Assembly (NCBI GenBank): GCA_916613615.1
Contig: OU744728.1
Location: forward strand, 32,007,950 to 32,071,949
Reading direction: 5' to 3'
DNA length: 64,000 nucleotides
DNA from: Steromphala cineraria
Lineage: Eukaryota > Mollusca > Gastropoda > Trochida > Trochidae
Every line of letters begins with the position of its first letter. The stretch's first letter is position 1. The notes under the pieces are model-generated. The model was not told the origin of the DNA. It worked only from the letters and a program-made list of their open reading frames with translations, and did no database searches. The translations under genes and the position numbers were made by a program. Below are positions 1 through 8,620 of this stretch, in pieces.

Positions 1-2
1 TT

Positions 3-473
3 TTTAGTTACAGAGCAGGTTTAAAGGATGTAAAACTTCTTGATTTCCAATACAAATTTTTGCATGGTATTATTTATACTAAAAAAGAACTGTTTAAAAT
101 GAAACTTGCTGACAACTTATCCTGTTGTTTTTGCAATGAGAATGAGAGTGTTTGCCATGTCTACTGGGAATGTAGAGTTTTACAATATTTTTGGAATGAT
201 CTTGAAGTTTGGATTAATAGTCATTTAGAGTCTAAAATCACTATAACAAAGTATCTTGTTTGGTTTGGAACAGTCTATAATGATAGAATATTGAATCATA
301 TAATCTTATCAGCTAAAAAATGTATCCATGTCTGTAGCATCAAACAGCAAGTTCCAAAACTTACAGGATATTTGGTTATTTTGAAAGACATATTCAATGT
401 AGAAAATATTATTGCTATCAAAAATAATAACATTCACTTACATAAAAAAAAATGGTCAACCTTTTTTGCCTGA
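3..473 (+). CDS. LINE reverse transcriptase, C-terminal fragment with zf-RVT-like domain
   Basis: This frame is open from base 3, so the real protein starts outside the window; only the last 156 or so residues are visible. The segment begins with a hydrophobic and aromatic stretch (LLDFQYKFLHGI), typical of the region after the reverse-transcriptase thumb. It is followed by a Cys/His cluster of the zf-RVT type: CCFC, then CHVYWEC, then an aromatic block (YFWNDLEVWI). In the family this module follows the polymerase domain and is thought to help bind element RNA or DNA. The tail (about 50 residues) is lysine-rich and ends KKKWSTFFA. No frame break is seen in the visible part, but activity cannot be judged without the catalytic domain. 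The TAA/TGA-flanked end lies about 100 bp before the poly(A) signal. Confidence 0.8.
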   Translation, partial: FSYRAGLKDVKLLDFQYKFLHGIIYTKKELFKMKLADNLSCCFCNENESVCHVYWECRVLQYFWNDLEVWINSHLESKITITKYLVWFGTVYNDRILNHIILSAKKCIHVCSIKQQVPKLTGYLVILKDIFNVENIIAIKNNNIHLHKKKWSTFFA

Positions 474-573
474 ATGATCAATGGATTACAACTCTGAATA
501 TATGATATGATTATATCCATGTATGCTGTAATATTGTAATACTGAGTCTGTATAACAATGTGATGATGGGAAC

Positions 574-579
574 AATAAA
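574..579 (+). terminator. LINE polyadenylation signal AATAAA
   Basis: A canonical AATAAA lies 8 bases before the 14-base A run at 587-600 and belongs to the LINE transcript. Confidence 0.7.
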
Positions 580-600
580 AACATTTAAAAAAAAAAAAAA

Positions 601-1992
601 CAATTCCCATGACATGAGTTGACTGTTGCCCATTTAGTGTGTCTTCATTGTGGTCAAAATTATCAGCCACCCACTGCGAGAACCCATGACTTGTAACATC
701 TCTGGAGGTTGATTCAGTGTTGGAATTCACCTTACTAACAGCAGCAGCCTTCTGAAAATCCATCACCTGGTCATATCATATGATACACTAACTCCAAGTG
801 ATGACAGGAGATTGAGAGCAACTCTTGATCTTGTTGTCTGATGTATGAAGAGTCCAGTGGAAAGAAGAAGTGGTGATATAAATGACTGATTAGAGGCTTG
901 CATGAGGATATGGCAGGCAGAGGCTATCAGTATCCGTTGTTTGAGAATTGCAGATGTTGTACGAGGCTTGTCAAAGATGTTTTGCATAAACTCATGAAGA
1001 ACTTGAGGTATTTGTTGTTCAAGATATTCTATGTCAATATCAGATGGCTCAGGTTACTTCTCAGCGTCACTCGTCAAACTTTTTATCTGGTCCTTGACTG
1101 TCCTTCCGAGATTCTTTGCTGTCTTGATGTCTTGCTCTGCTGATGTATCAGATGCATCTTGGTATGACTCATACATTATTGAACTGACCTGGTGTTTAAG
1201 TGTAACAATGTCAGGTCTTCCATCCACCCCAAAATTGTAACTCCAGTTCCAAGTTGTTGTACCAGTGTACGCTTGAAGTGTTTGAGACTGTAGGGAGCTA
1301 TTTCTGGCGGAAGACGACTTGCATACTGATCCAGGAGATCTTGAACAGTAAACTGTTTCCCATTGTCAGTGAGATCAGGGAGTTGGTCACACCATGACTT
1401 AAAGGTTCTGTCCTGGATATCTCGTGTTGACTCCTGAGAAGAATTGTTCCTCTTCCTGTCATGCTCAGACATAAAGAACTGCATGCAGTGTCTGTGATAT
1501 GTTGCCTTGGCTGCACGGATATCTCCTGCGACAATGATGCGGGCTTTAATATCAGCTGCTTTGTCATCAGTCCTTTCATTGCAAATAGAAAGAAGAGTTT
1601 CCTGTAGCAAACTTTTCTTCTCTGTTCCAACAATCTCAACATGACTCACACCAGAATGTCTCCTTTTATGTTTTCGTATTCCCTCAAAGTCAATCTTCTT
1701 TGTACAAATGATACAGTGAGTCCTAAAATCAAATTCACTTCCATCAGATCTGACAGATCTAAGGACACATGGCTGAATGTTATCATTGCTGCTCTTCTGA
1801 GCCTTCAGCACATTAAAAGATGAAGTGTAGGTCTTGCTGCATTTCTCATGAACATTTTTTTCATCTTGTACCAGAGAAGCAAATAAATTATCTTTTTTCG
1901 CTGAGCTGAAACTTTTACCAATAAACTATATCCTTTATCTTCCAGTTTCACCTCACCGGCACCTCTTTCACATATGATGTGTGTTGTCATTG
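601..1992 (-). pseudogene. Broken gene of an uncharacterised multicopy invertebrate family, truncated by the LINE
   Basis: Read on the minus strand from 1992 down to 601, related coding blocks follow one another but change frame. Start ATG is at 1990-1988, just after a strong acceptor (pyrimidine tract then CAG). The first block ends in a Cys/His pattern (VHEKCSKTYTS). A second module has CIIC followed by H-x3-H (C-x2-C-x11-H-x3-H, zinc-finger-like), then a helical stretch with YHRHC. Later blocks contain VDGRPDIVTLKH, then ISPLLLSTGLFIH and finally SQWVADNFDHN with TLNG. I recall this order from large, multicopy, unnamed predicted proteins of molluscs and cnidarians; that is memory, not a search result. 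Lesions: frame changes at the A6 run (1893-1898), the G4 run (about 1226-1229) and near 766-775, and an in-frame TAA at 1054-1056. The 3' part stops at base 601, where the LINE poly(A) begins. Function is unknown; possibly transposon-associated. Confidence 0.65.
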
Positions 1993-2061
1993 CTGAAAAA
2001 AATAAAAACTTTGATTTAACTCTAGTTCATTTAAATGTTCTTATTTTGTAAAAAGTTGATT

Positions 2062-2080
2062 TATATATATATATATATAT
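2062..2080. repeat. (TA)n microsatellite
   Basis: An uninterrupted TA dinucleotide run of about nine and a half units. Confidence 0.9.
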
Positions 2081-2180
2081 TTGAAAGCTGGTTAGTTTAA
2101 AGGGGATCAGTTTATGATACTTAAGTATTGTGCAGAGTTTTCTTGTGTTTAACTATGGAAATGTAAATATTTAAACTTAC

Positions 2181-2260
2181 TTTCAGCAGAAACCTTGCTG
2201 CAGAATATAATTTCAATTCTCTGCGTCCCATCTCCAATCCATATCCTTGTCTGAGCATAA
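2181..2260 (-). other. Putative upstream exon of the broken gene
   Basis: The minus strand shows an acceptor (TTGTTAG) at 2261-2262 and a consensus donor GTAAGT starting at 2180. One frame is open through the whole 80 bases and joins in frame to the ATG-containing exon at 1992, but it holds no ATG of its own and the preceding exon has a stop in that frame. It is therefore probably 5' UTR. RNA data would be needed to confirm it. Confidence 0.4.
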
Positions 2261-2543
2261 CTAACAATAGAATAATATGATTGATAAGCAAAATGATTTG
2301 AAAATATTAAGTTCAAGATATTGAAAACAATTTCTACTAGGAATCAATCAGAAAAGTATATACTGAAGACATTGAAACAACATTTTTTAAAAGTATTGTT
2401 TACACATAGACTAATATTCATTACTGCACATGTTCCTTTAATACTATATTTACAAGGTAACAATAGGATTTTTGATAAATAAATGATCTCTCTTCACAAT
2501 ATAAATAAAGGATTTTTAAAATGTATATGATATCAAGACTTAC

Positions 2544-2615
2544 TTTCACCATCTCTCCTCTCTGCTAGACCTACACCAGCAAGATAAATCATGTCATATC
2601 AGTGACTGTCCATGG
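2544..2615 (-). other. Putative non-coding 5' exon
   Basis: An acceptor (ATCTTGCAG) borders the right side and a donor GTAAGT the left side on the minus strand. All three frames contain stops, so this can only be untranslated or decayed sequence. Its last bases (GTGAAA then GTAAGT) resemble those of the 2181-2260 exon. Confidence 0.35.
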
Positions 2616-2790
2616 CTGCAAGATAAAGAAAGATGATAAGCCCCTAATTTAAATGGAAAAAAATGTAAATAATTTCCATTACTTATAAAACAATTAATCA
2701 ACACAAAATTATTACAAAAATTAAAATCTTATTTTAAATCACAATTCAATCTAAGTTTTTCTAGGAATATGAATGTATTGACAGACTTAC

Positions 2791-2866
2791 ATCAAGGCTT
2801 GATGTAAAACTTGAATTATCTGCCAGTGGGCCTCATCACTGTACTTCATCAAAAGCAGTCACATTT
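2791..2866 (-). other. Putative first or early non-coding 5' exon
   Basis: Flanked on the minus strand by an acceptor (ACTTTCAG) at 2867-2868 and a donor GTAAGT from 2790. A short ATG frame runs to the exon end but hits a stop in the next putative exon, so it is at most an upstream ORF. Confidence 0.3.
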
Positions 2867-3118
2867 CTGAAAGTAAAAGCAATTTGATTAGCATGATTAA
2901 GACTAAGTATAGATATATATTAAAACAGCTCAATTAACTGAATATAAGAAAAACTACATAAATTCCTTCCGTCAAAAATAAATAAAAAGAGACCGTTAAT
3001 AAATAGAGAAAGAAAGAATAAAACATGAACAAACATTCTTCCTTATTTTTTTAATGAAAATAAAATAAATCAGAATGCAACTAAATCATTTTCAAATTAA
3101 CTTACATGTACAAAACCT

Positions 3119-3700
3119 ATTTTCATCTTCTTCTCCAGTTCCAGAAGGACTAGAGAGTTAAAAATGATATGTGCAGACTCCTTGGACAATGGGGATTCTA
3201 ATTTGTAACTTTGGTAACCCTGTGACCCCAAATAGGTCACAACCTAAAAAACTTATTTTCATCTTCTTCTCCAGTTCTAAAAGGACTAGAGAGTTAAAAA
3301 TGATATGTGCAGACTCCTTGGCCAATGGGGATTCTAATTTGTAACTTTGGTAACCCTGTGACCCCAAATAGGGTCACAGGGGTCACAACCTAAAAAACTT
3401 ATTTTCATCTTCTTCTCCAGTTATAAAAGGACTAGAGAGTTAAAAATGATATGTGCAGACTCCTTGGCCAATGGGGATTCTAATTTGTAACTTTGGTAAC
3501 CCTGTGACCCCAAATAGGGTCACAGGGGTCACAACCTAAAAAACTTATTTTCATCTTCTTCTCCAGTTCTAAAAGGACTAGAGAGTTAAAAATGATATGT
3601 GCAGACTCCTTGGCCAATGGGGATTCTAAATTGTAGATTTCGTGACCCCATGACCCCAAATAGGGTCACAAGGGTCACAATCTTAAAAACCTATTTTTCT
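3119..3700. repeat. Tandem repeat, about 146-bp unit, about 4 copies
   Basis: The marker TTTTCATCTTCTTCTCCAG recurs at about 3120, 3256, 3402 and 3548, spacings 136, 146 and 146. The first unit lacks part of the GGGTCACAGGGGTCAC block, and the last diverges (TTGTAGATTTCGTGACC). The same unit recurs at 8330-8619 and 10253-11027. Confidence 0.9.
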
Positions 3701-3917
3701 CCATTAGATGACAGTCTATGGCAAATTTCTTTCTCCTCGGATATCTTAGTGTGGACTTCTTTCACTGTTTGATATTGGCGATCTAGAAAGTGTTGAATAA
3801 TAATAAATCATTTGGGTAAGGAAATTTATTCCAAAATCGTTACATTTGTTTTGTAATTTGTTTATAGGTTTTCTTGCCATAGGTAACATCAGTTTCATTT
3901 TTAGCTCATCTGGCCTG
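3119..3917. mobile_element. Truncated copy of a bivalve-type element with 146-bp internal units
   Basis: About four tandem units of the 146-bp family (3119-3700) are followed by a unique tail that ends near 3917 in AGCTCATCTGGCC. That end is the reverse complement of the start of the related copy at 8168 (CCAGATGGGCTAATG), so the family appears to carry inverted termini of roughly 15 bp. The left terminus and the microsatellite-rich head are missing here. No protein is encoded; it would be non-autonomous. Confidence 0.55.
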
Positions 3918-4851
3918 TATAAAGCAAACTTGATATGATGCCTGATGAGCTACAGAGCCAATGGCTCTATTTTTTATTTGTAATGTTCATCCATCTGTGT
4001 TTATTGCAGATGGTGAGTGGGAATGCTTGGAAGTGACCTGCTACTCAAGTCCACCAGAACTGCCAGATGTGATGAAGCCACAAGATTCCTCCTCCTCACA
4101 TGCACAGGAGCAATCTGCATCTTAACTTTCTTACGATATACTTGACCTTTGTCAATTTGGAGAATTAAATTAATTTTATTTGGTTTCATCAAAAGTGGCC
4201 AAGATACTGCTATAGTATCCCAAAGCAGTGTAGCTTTGGCCTTCAAAGAATAGTTTTCTGTTGCAGTTATCTTCAGGCCCACGTTCTACAGTTATTAACC
4301 AAAATATTGATTAAATATAACAAAATTGATTAAGCAATTTTATTTGTCTATTATTATCTATTGGGGTGTTTTACCAAAAAATCATTCAGGAAGGTAATCA
4401 CATTTGTGCATTTATGCTACAATCGATAATAATTACATACATACCCGGTATTGGTATTTTATGATAAGCAGTACCTGCACAAAATCACAAACATGACTTT
4501 TACCCTAAAGTTGTTTGCAAAAACACCCCAGGAAGAGCTATCTTTTCAGTTTCTTGAGTAAAATTGTTGAAAATACAATAAATTTTTAATTGAAAGATGT
4601 TGTAATGTTATCTGTTCATCATTGGGCTAGAAGATCTCTTGATAACATGTTGGTGCCAAGTTTGAACAAATGATAGATATGTGACCTGTACACCAAAAAG
4701 CTGATTATTAGTAGCCCCAACCTTAATCAGGACCGTTATCAGTTTCATGGTCCTGGCCAATCATTCAATTGGCTTTAACTTTTTCCCATTATGCTTTCCA
4801 GAATAAATATACATATCTTACTGCTAATACCTCTGAAAAGTAATTATACCC
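3918..4851. other. Intergenic, nothing recognisable
   Basis: Only a short inverted pair (AGCTCATC near 3903 and GATGAGCT near 3943) and AGAGCCAATGGCTCT near 3954 stand out at the left edge. The single long minus-strand frame at 4001-4282 has no recognisable domain. Nothing else is supported. Confidence 0.4.
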
Positions 4852-5008
4852 CAGCTACGAAGTAAGCGGGGGTACATAGTGGTCATTCCATCCGTCCTTC
4901 CGTCCAGTCAAGTATCTAAAAAGTTGTTAGATCTAAATCAACCAAACTTTGCACACTTGTTAACCATAATCATGTCTTGAGTTTTAAAATTTTTTAGTTC
5001 ATTTTTAT
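4852..5008. mobile_element. Fragment of a hairpin-capped element with CCGT-rich head
   Basis: It starts with an inverted pair: TACCCC-A-GCT, loop, AGC-GGGGGTA (4852-4880). A CCATCCGTCCTTCCGTCC stretch and an AT-rich body follow. The same plan (C-run/G-run hairpin, then (GTCC)n) is seen in the elements at 5009 and 8621, with different sequences. It is interrupted or ended by the element at 5009. Confidence 0.5.
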
Positions 5009-5273
5009 GCCCCCGAATCGGAGATTCCGGGGGTATATTGTTTTTCACCTGTCCGTCTGTCCGTCCGTCAATCTGTCCGTTTGTCCACAAAAACTTTAAC
5101 CTTGGTCATAACTTTTGATTGGTCAGAGCTAGGTCTTTGATACTTGACATATGGATCCCTTGTGATGAGACCTTTCAGATGACACCATGACATTTGACCT
5201 TGTGACCTTGACTTTGACACAGCGAGCAGGATGCATCCGGGGGCATTCGTGTTTCACAAACACATCTTGTTTT
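5009..5273. mobile_element. Compact 265-bp hairpin-capped element
   Basis: The left end is a strong hairpin (GCCCCCGAATC ... GATTCCGGGGG) followed by TGTCCGTCTGTCCGTCCGTC. The right end has ATCCGGGGGCATTCG, then a perfect small hairpin GTGTTT-CAC-AAACAC, then ATCTTGT and a T run. It has no coding capacity. A hairpin close to the 3' end recalls Helitron-like elements, but the CTRR end expected of canonical Helitrons is absent, so class is left open. Confidence 0.55.
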
Positions 5274-5404
5274 TTCATGGAAACGTCATTTTTGGCTCAC
5301 CTTTACAAATAGTAAATGTAAATTAGTAAATGTGAGCTTATGTCATGGCACTTCGTCCGTCGTCCATCTGTCTGTCCGCCTGTCCGTCTGTCCGTAAACT
5401 TTTT

Positions 5405-6020
5405 TGAAAAAGACTACTCCTGCTAAACGAATTCAGATATCATTCTGAAATTGTAGTATGTTATACCCATGGTGATTCCCCACAGAAAGGTAGACGTTTC
5501 AGTTTTGAGAATCCAAGATGGCCGCCATGACAGCCATATTGAATTTTCAATTAGATTTCATGAAAAAGACTACTCCTTCTAAACGAATACAGATATCATT
5601 CTGAAATTGTATTATGTTATACCCATGGTGATTCCTCACAGAAAGGTAGACGTTTCAGTTTTTAGAATCCAAGATGGCCGCCATGACAGCCATATTGAAT
5701 TTTCAATTAGATTTCATGAAAAAGACTACTCCTTCTAAACGAATACAGATATCATTCTGAAATTGTAGTATGTTATACCTATGGTGATTCCGCACAGAAA
5801 GGTAGACGTTAAAGTTTTGAGAATCCAATATGGCCGCCATGGCAGCCATATTGAATTTTCAATTAGATTTCATGACAAAGACTATTTCTCCTAAACCAAT
5901 CTAGATATCATTTTTATATTGTAGTATGTTATACCTATAGTGATTCCGCACAGAAAGGTAGACGTTTCAGTTTTGAGAATCCAAGATGGCCGCAATAGCA
6001 GCCATATTGACTTTTTAGCT
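5405..6020. repeat. Tandem repeat, 156-bp unit, 4 copies
   Basis: The phrase TGAAAAAGACTACTCC (or a one-base variant) occurs at 5405, 5561, 5717 and 5873, exactly 156 bases apart. Each unit also contains CCAAGATGGCCGCCATG (variants) and CAGCCATATTGA. Copies 1-3 are close; copy 4 is more diverged. Confidence 0.92.
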
Positions 6021-6989
6021 GCAGATGACACATCATTATTATTAAATTTTAAGCTTTCATCAAGTGATCACTGGCACCATATAAATTCTCTAATTTGAAT
6101 TTACTAATCATAATATTATCTTAAATATGGAATATTTAAGATTGTCGTGCAAGTTGTTCTATATTTTTAAGTGTTTCTAAAAAAAATTAAGATGAAAGAC
6201 AAACATAATTGATTAATTTGTTTAAAATCTTTATGGCAACTAGCTGCAAAAACCAAATCACATTAAACATGTTAAATTTTAAACAATGGTATCTCCCTTA
6301 TATTCCTTTAAATACCACACATAAGGGGTCAACCAGAGTTCAGATATTCCACTATGCTGTCTAATACACATCCCAAGGCAGGCTGCTAGCATCACAGTGT
6401 CAACTGCTAGTCTGTTGCATAATCAACCTGACCCAATTGATATGGTAGAGCATTATGCTATATGGCCATGGCCCATGTGTATGCAATAAAATTTATGGAC
6501 TTGTATTCTCATGACAGTGATATGTTCTTTCTAAGAATAACAACTTACACAAAACTTGTCTACAATAAGCTTTGTGTTTAGCAATCTACATGATAAGTTG
6601 ATGTGGAATAAATATTCAGATGAAAATCGAAAAGGGTTTAGTAAGAAAAGTAAGGAAATTTGATTTGTCATATCTCTCTGTTGATTTGACAATGCAAATT
6701 TTTTTACCATTATAGTACTGTATGAGTGTTAAATAAATTGATACTTTAATGAAAGACATCTCATGGTCACTTGACATGTAAATATTATGTGAACAAAATA
6801 AACGTGTCTTATGCATTGCTGTGTTTATGACTTTCCTCTCAATCAGTCATTCATTTTCCTTGAAAAATCTGTACTTTTGGGATTCTCAATATCCCATGCA
6901 GCATAACCATCAGTGAAATAATCTTGAAATCATATTAATGATTCACTACAAAACGAATGTAAGTGCCCACCATCCTGTAAGTAATGAAT
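6021..6989. other. AT-rich middle of the element, no gene
   Basis: No domain-bearing ORF, RNA gene or tandem structure is visible. The one minus-strand frame at 6616-6816 is AT-rich and has no recognisable features. Confidence 0.4.
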
Positions 6990-7265
6990 GACATTTAAAT
7001 GGATACACCTAAACCAATCAAGATATCATTATGAAATTAAAACGGATGCCCACATAATAGTAGCATTTTGAAGATTAAAAAGTACAAGATGGTCACCAAT
7101 TCAGCCATAGATATACAAAAAAGTTATACAAAAACCTACTGCTTGTTAACTTATCATGATTATATCATTCGTGTATTAATGTTTGTTCAAGCTCTAGTGG
7201 TTTCCAAAAGAAGACTAGTATTTTAAAAGATAAAAAAATCATGATGGCAGCCATAATCAATTATA
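6990..7265. repeat. Decayed copies of the 156-bp unit
   Basis: AACCAATCAAGATATCATTA and ACAAGATGGTCACC near 7013-7095, then ATCATGATGGCAGCCAT near 7240, match parts of the 156-bp unit at 5405-6020 with many substitutions. They look like older or less homogenised units. Confidence 0.55.
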
Positions 7266-7401
7266 TAAAAGATGGTTACATGTATAATTAAACCATTTTA
7301 CCTCATCATTCATTTTAAGGTGAGCTTCTGTACCCTTGGTACTTTTATTTTTATTTAGTTATACAATGAAGACACATTTTCTCAAAAACTATTACACCTG
7401 G

Positions 7402-7590
7402 AGGAGTAAAATTAGGAGATAAACATGCTGTGTTTGGAAATCAGCGGCATATAATGGAATTAATATAGCTCTCAATTTAATTTAAAGTCGAACGCGTAGT
7501 GTGAGGCTTTAAATAGATAATTTAGAGCTATAATAACTCTGTTATATGCCGCTGATTTTCCAACACAGTATGTTTATCTCCATTCTACCA
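7402..7590. repeat. Imperfect palindrome of about 190 bp (MITE-like hairpin)
   Basis: The left arm (GGAGATAAACATGCTGTGTT, from 7415) is matched by the reverse complement of the right arm ending at 7582 (GGAGATAAACATACTGTGTT). The match continues through AATCAGCGGCATATAA and TATAGCTCT to a short loop around CGAACGCGTAG (7489-7500). Arms are roughly 85 bases with few mismatches. Flanks do not show an obvious duplication. Confidence 0.8.
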
Positions 7591-8167
7591 CCATAAAAAC
7601 AATTTAAAATCAATCTATATTCTATCGCATTGATTCAGGCGTGCTCTGTCATGATGCCCGTGCAGGATTTACACGGAGCGACATTCACATAGTGTTGACG
7701 GATTTGGAAATCTCAAATGACGTTACTTATAGAGTCAGGGTGGCAAATACCGTACACTTTTGGACGCCACTTGACCCAGAGTTAGTCTCCTCGCTCTCAC
7801 AGCAATCTACTGTATGTCAAATTGAAGCTTATCCAATCAGCTTGCGCGTTACACAAACCGTTTTCTCATTCCAGTTTCGGTTTATTACACAACAAAAAAA
7901 CAAGCATGAGAAGAGCTACCTTCTAATATCGTACAAAGGAGCCTAATATCGTACATCAAGGCTTCAAATATCGTACAGAGAATGTTATACCGTACACTGT
8001 TTGTGGAGCGTGCCTTAACATAGCAAACATTGAAATAAATATCAAAGGTTGCCATACGTTTTACATATTTAATAAATCTTAATCTTGTTCTTTTTTATTA
8101 TGTTGGGTTATTACAGTCGTGATATATTTTGATGACTATTAAAGAGTTCCGGTTCTTAATAAAAGAC
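7591..8167. other. Unique sequence with CGTACA motif cluster; no supported gene
   Basis: An open frame at 7641-7946 on the + strand has no ATG and no recognisable domain, so it is not called as a gene. The stretch is less AT-rich than its surroundings, contains ATCCAATCAG (CCAAT-box-like) at about 7835-7845, and has four TATCGTACA/TACCGTACA motifs about 20 bases apart at 7924-7996, plus one TACCGTACA near 7748. It could be a decayed exon or a promoter. Confidence 0.35.
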
Positions 8168-8329
8168 TGAAAGTCCAGATGGGCTAATGGCATGGTCCGT
8201 CGTCCGTCCGTCCGTCGTCCGTCCGTAAACTTTTGACACTTTCGACACTTTCGACTTCTTCTCATGAACCATACACATTAGAGAGCTGAAATTTTGTGTA
8301 CAGGTACCTTAGCATATGGAGATTCTAAT

Positions 8330-8619
8330 TTGTAACTTTGGTGACCCTGTGACCCCAAATAGGGTCACAGGGGTCACAACTTTAAAAACCTATTTTCATC
8401 TTCTTCTCCAGTTCCAAAAGGAGTAGAGTTAAAAATGATATGTGCAGACTCCTTGACCAATGGGGATTCTAATTTGTAACTTTGGTGACCCTGTGACCCC
8501 AAATAGGGTCACAGGGTTCACAACCTTAAAAACCTATTTTCATCTTCTTCTCCAGTTCCAAAAAGAGTAGAGAGTTAAAAATGATATGTGCAGACTCGTT
8601 AATGTTTGGGGATTCTAAT
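8330..8619. repeat. 146-bp tandem units, left part of the split element
   Basis: About two units with the same landmarks as 3119-3700: TTTGTAACTTTGGTGACC, CCCCAAATAGGGTCACAG and CATCTTCTTCTCCAGTTCC. The last unit breaks off within GGGGATTCTAAT. Confidence 0.88.
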
Positions 8620-8620
8620 T

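Larger units (their letters stand above)
1..600 (+). mobile_element. 3' end of a LINE (non-LTR retrotransposon) with poly(A) tail
   Basis: The left edge holds the last part of a reverse-transcriptase ORF, open to the window start and ending at 473. A short untranslated stretch follows, then AATAAA at 574-579 and a pure A run at 587-600. Base 601 begins unrelated coding sequence on the opposite strand. An ORF ending just before an AATAAA and a poly(A) tail is the expected layout of a LINE 3' end made by target-primed reverse transcription. The 5' end and any target-site duplication lie outside the window. The clade is not certain; the C-terminal Cys/His domain fits L1/Tx1-like or similar elements. 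Confidence 0.85.
1993..3118. other. AT-rich intron and 5' flank
   Basis: Apart from the three small putative exons and the (TA)n tract, this stretch is AT-rich, has no long ORF on either strand, and shows no recognisable mobile element. It reads as introns and upstream flank of the broken minus-strand gene. Confidence 0.5.
5294..7345. mobile_element. About 2-kb non-autonomous element with short inverted ends
   Basis: The left end GGCTCACCTTTA (5294) is mirrored by TAAGGTGAGC (7316-7325), a 9-10 base inverted match. The head carries GTCCGTCGTCC-type microsatellite, followed by four 156-bp tandem units (5405-6020), an AT-rich middle without ORFs, and decayed copies of the same unit near 6990-7260. 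The right tail TGAGCTTCTGTACCCTTGG is part of the end. No transposase is present. Confidence 0.55.

Noticed and set aside
434..766. Minus-strand open frame as one protein
   Set aside because: Only the part right of 601 belongs to the broken gene; the rest reads through the LINE poly(A) and 3' UTR backwards.
898..1240. Plus-strand open frames
   Set aside because: They overlap the minus-strand pseudogene blocks and have no recognisable features.
3158..3367. Minus-strand frame starting MGSQGYQSYK
   Set aside because: It is a translation of the 146-bp tandem unit, repeated at 10102-10428.
4001..4282. 93-codon minus-strand frame
   Set aside because: No domain, no splice context and no supporting neighbour.
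7641..7946. 101-codon open frame on the + strand
   Set aside because: It begins with GTG, has no ATG and no recognised domain. Kept only as a note in the unique stretch.
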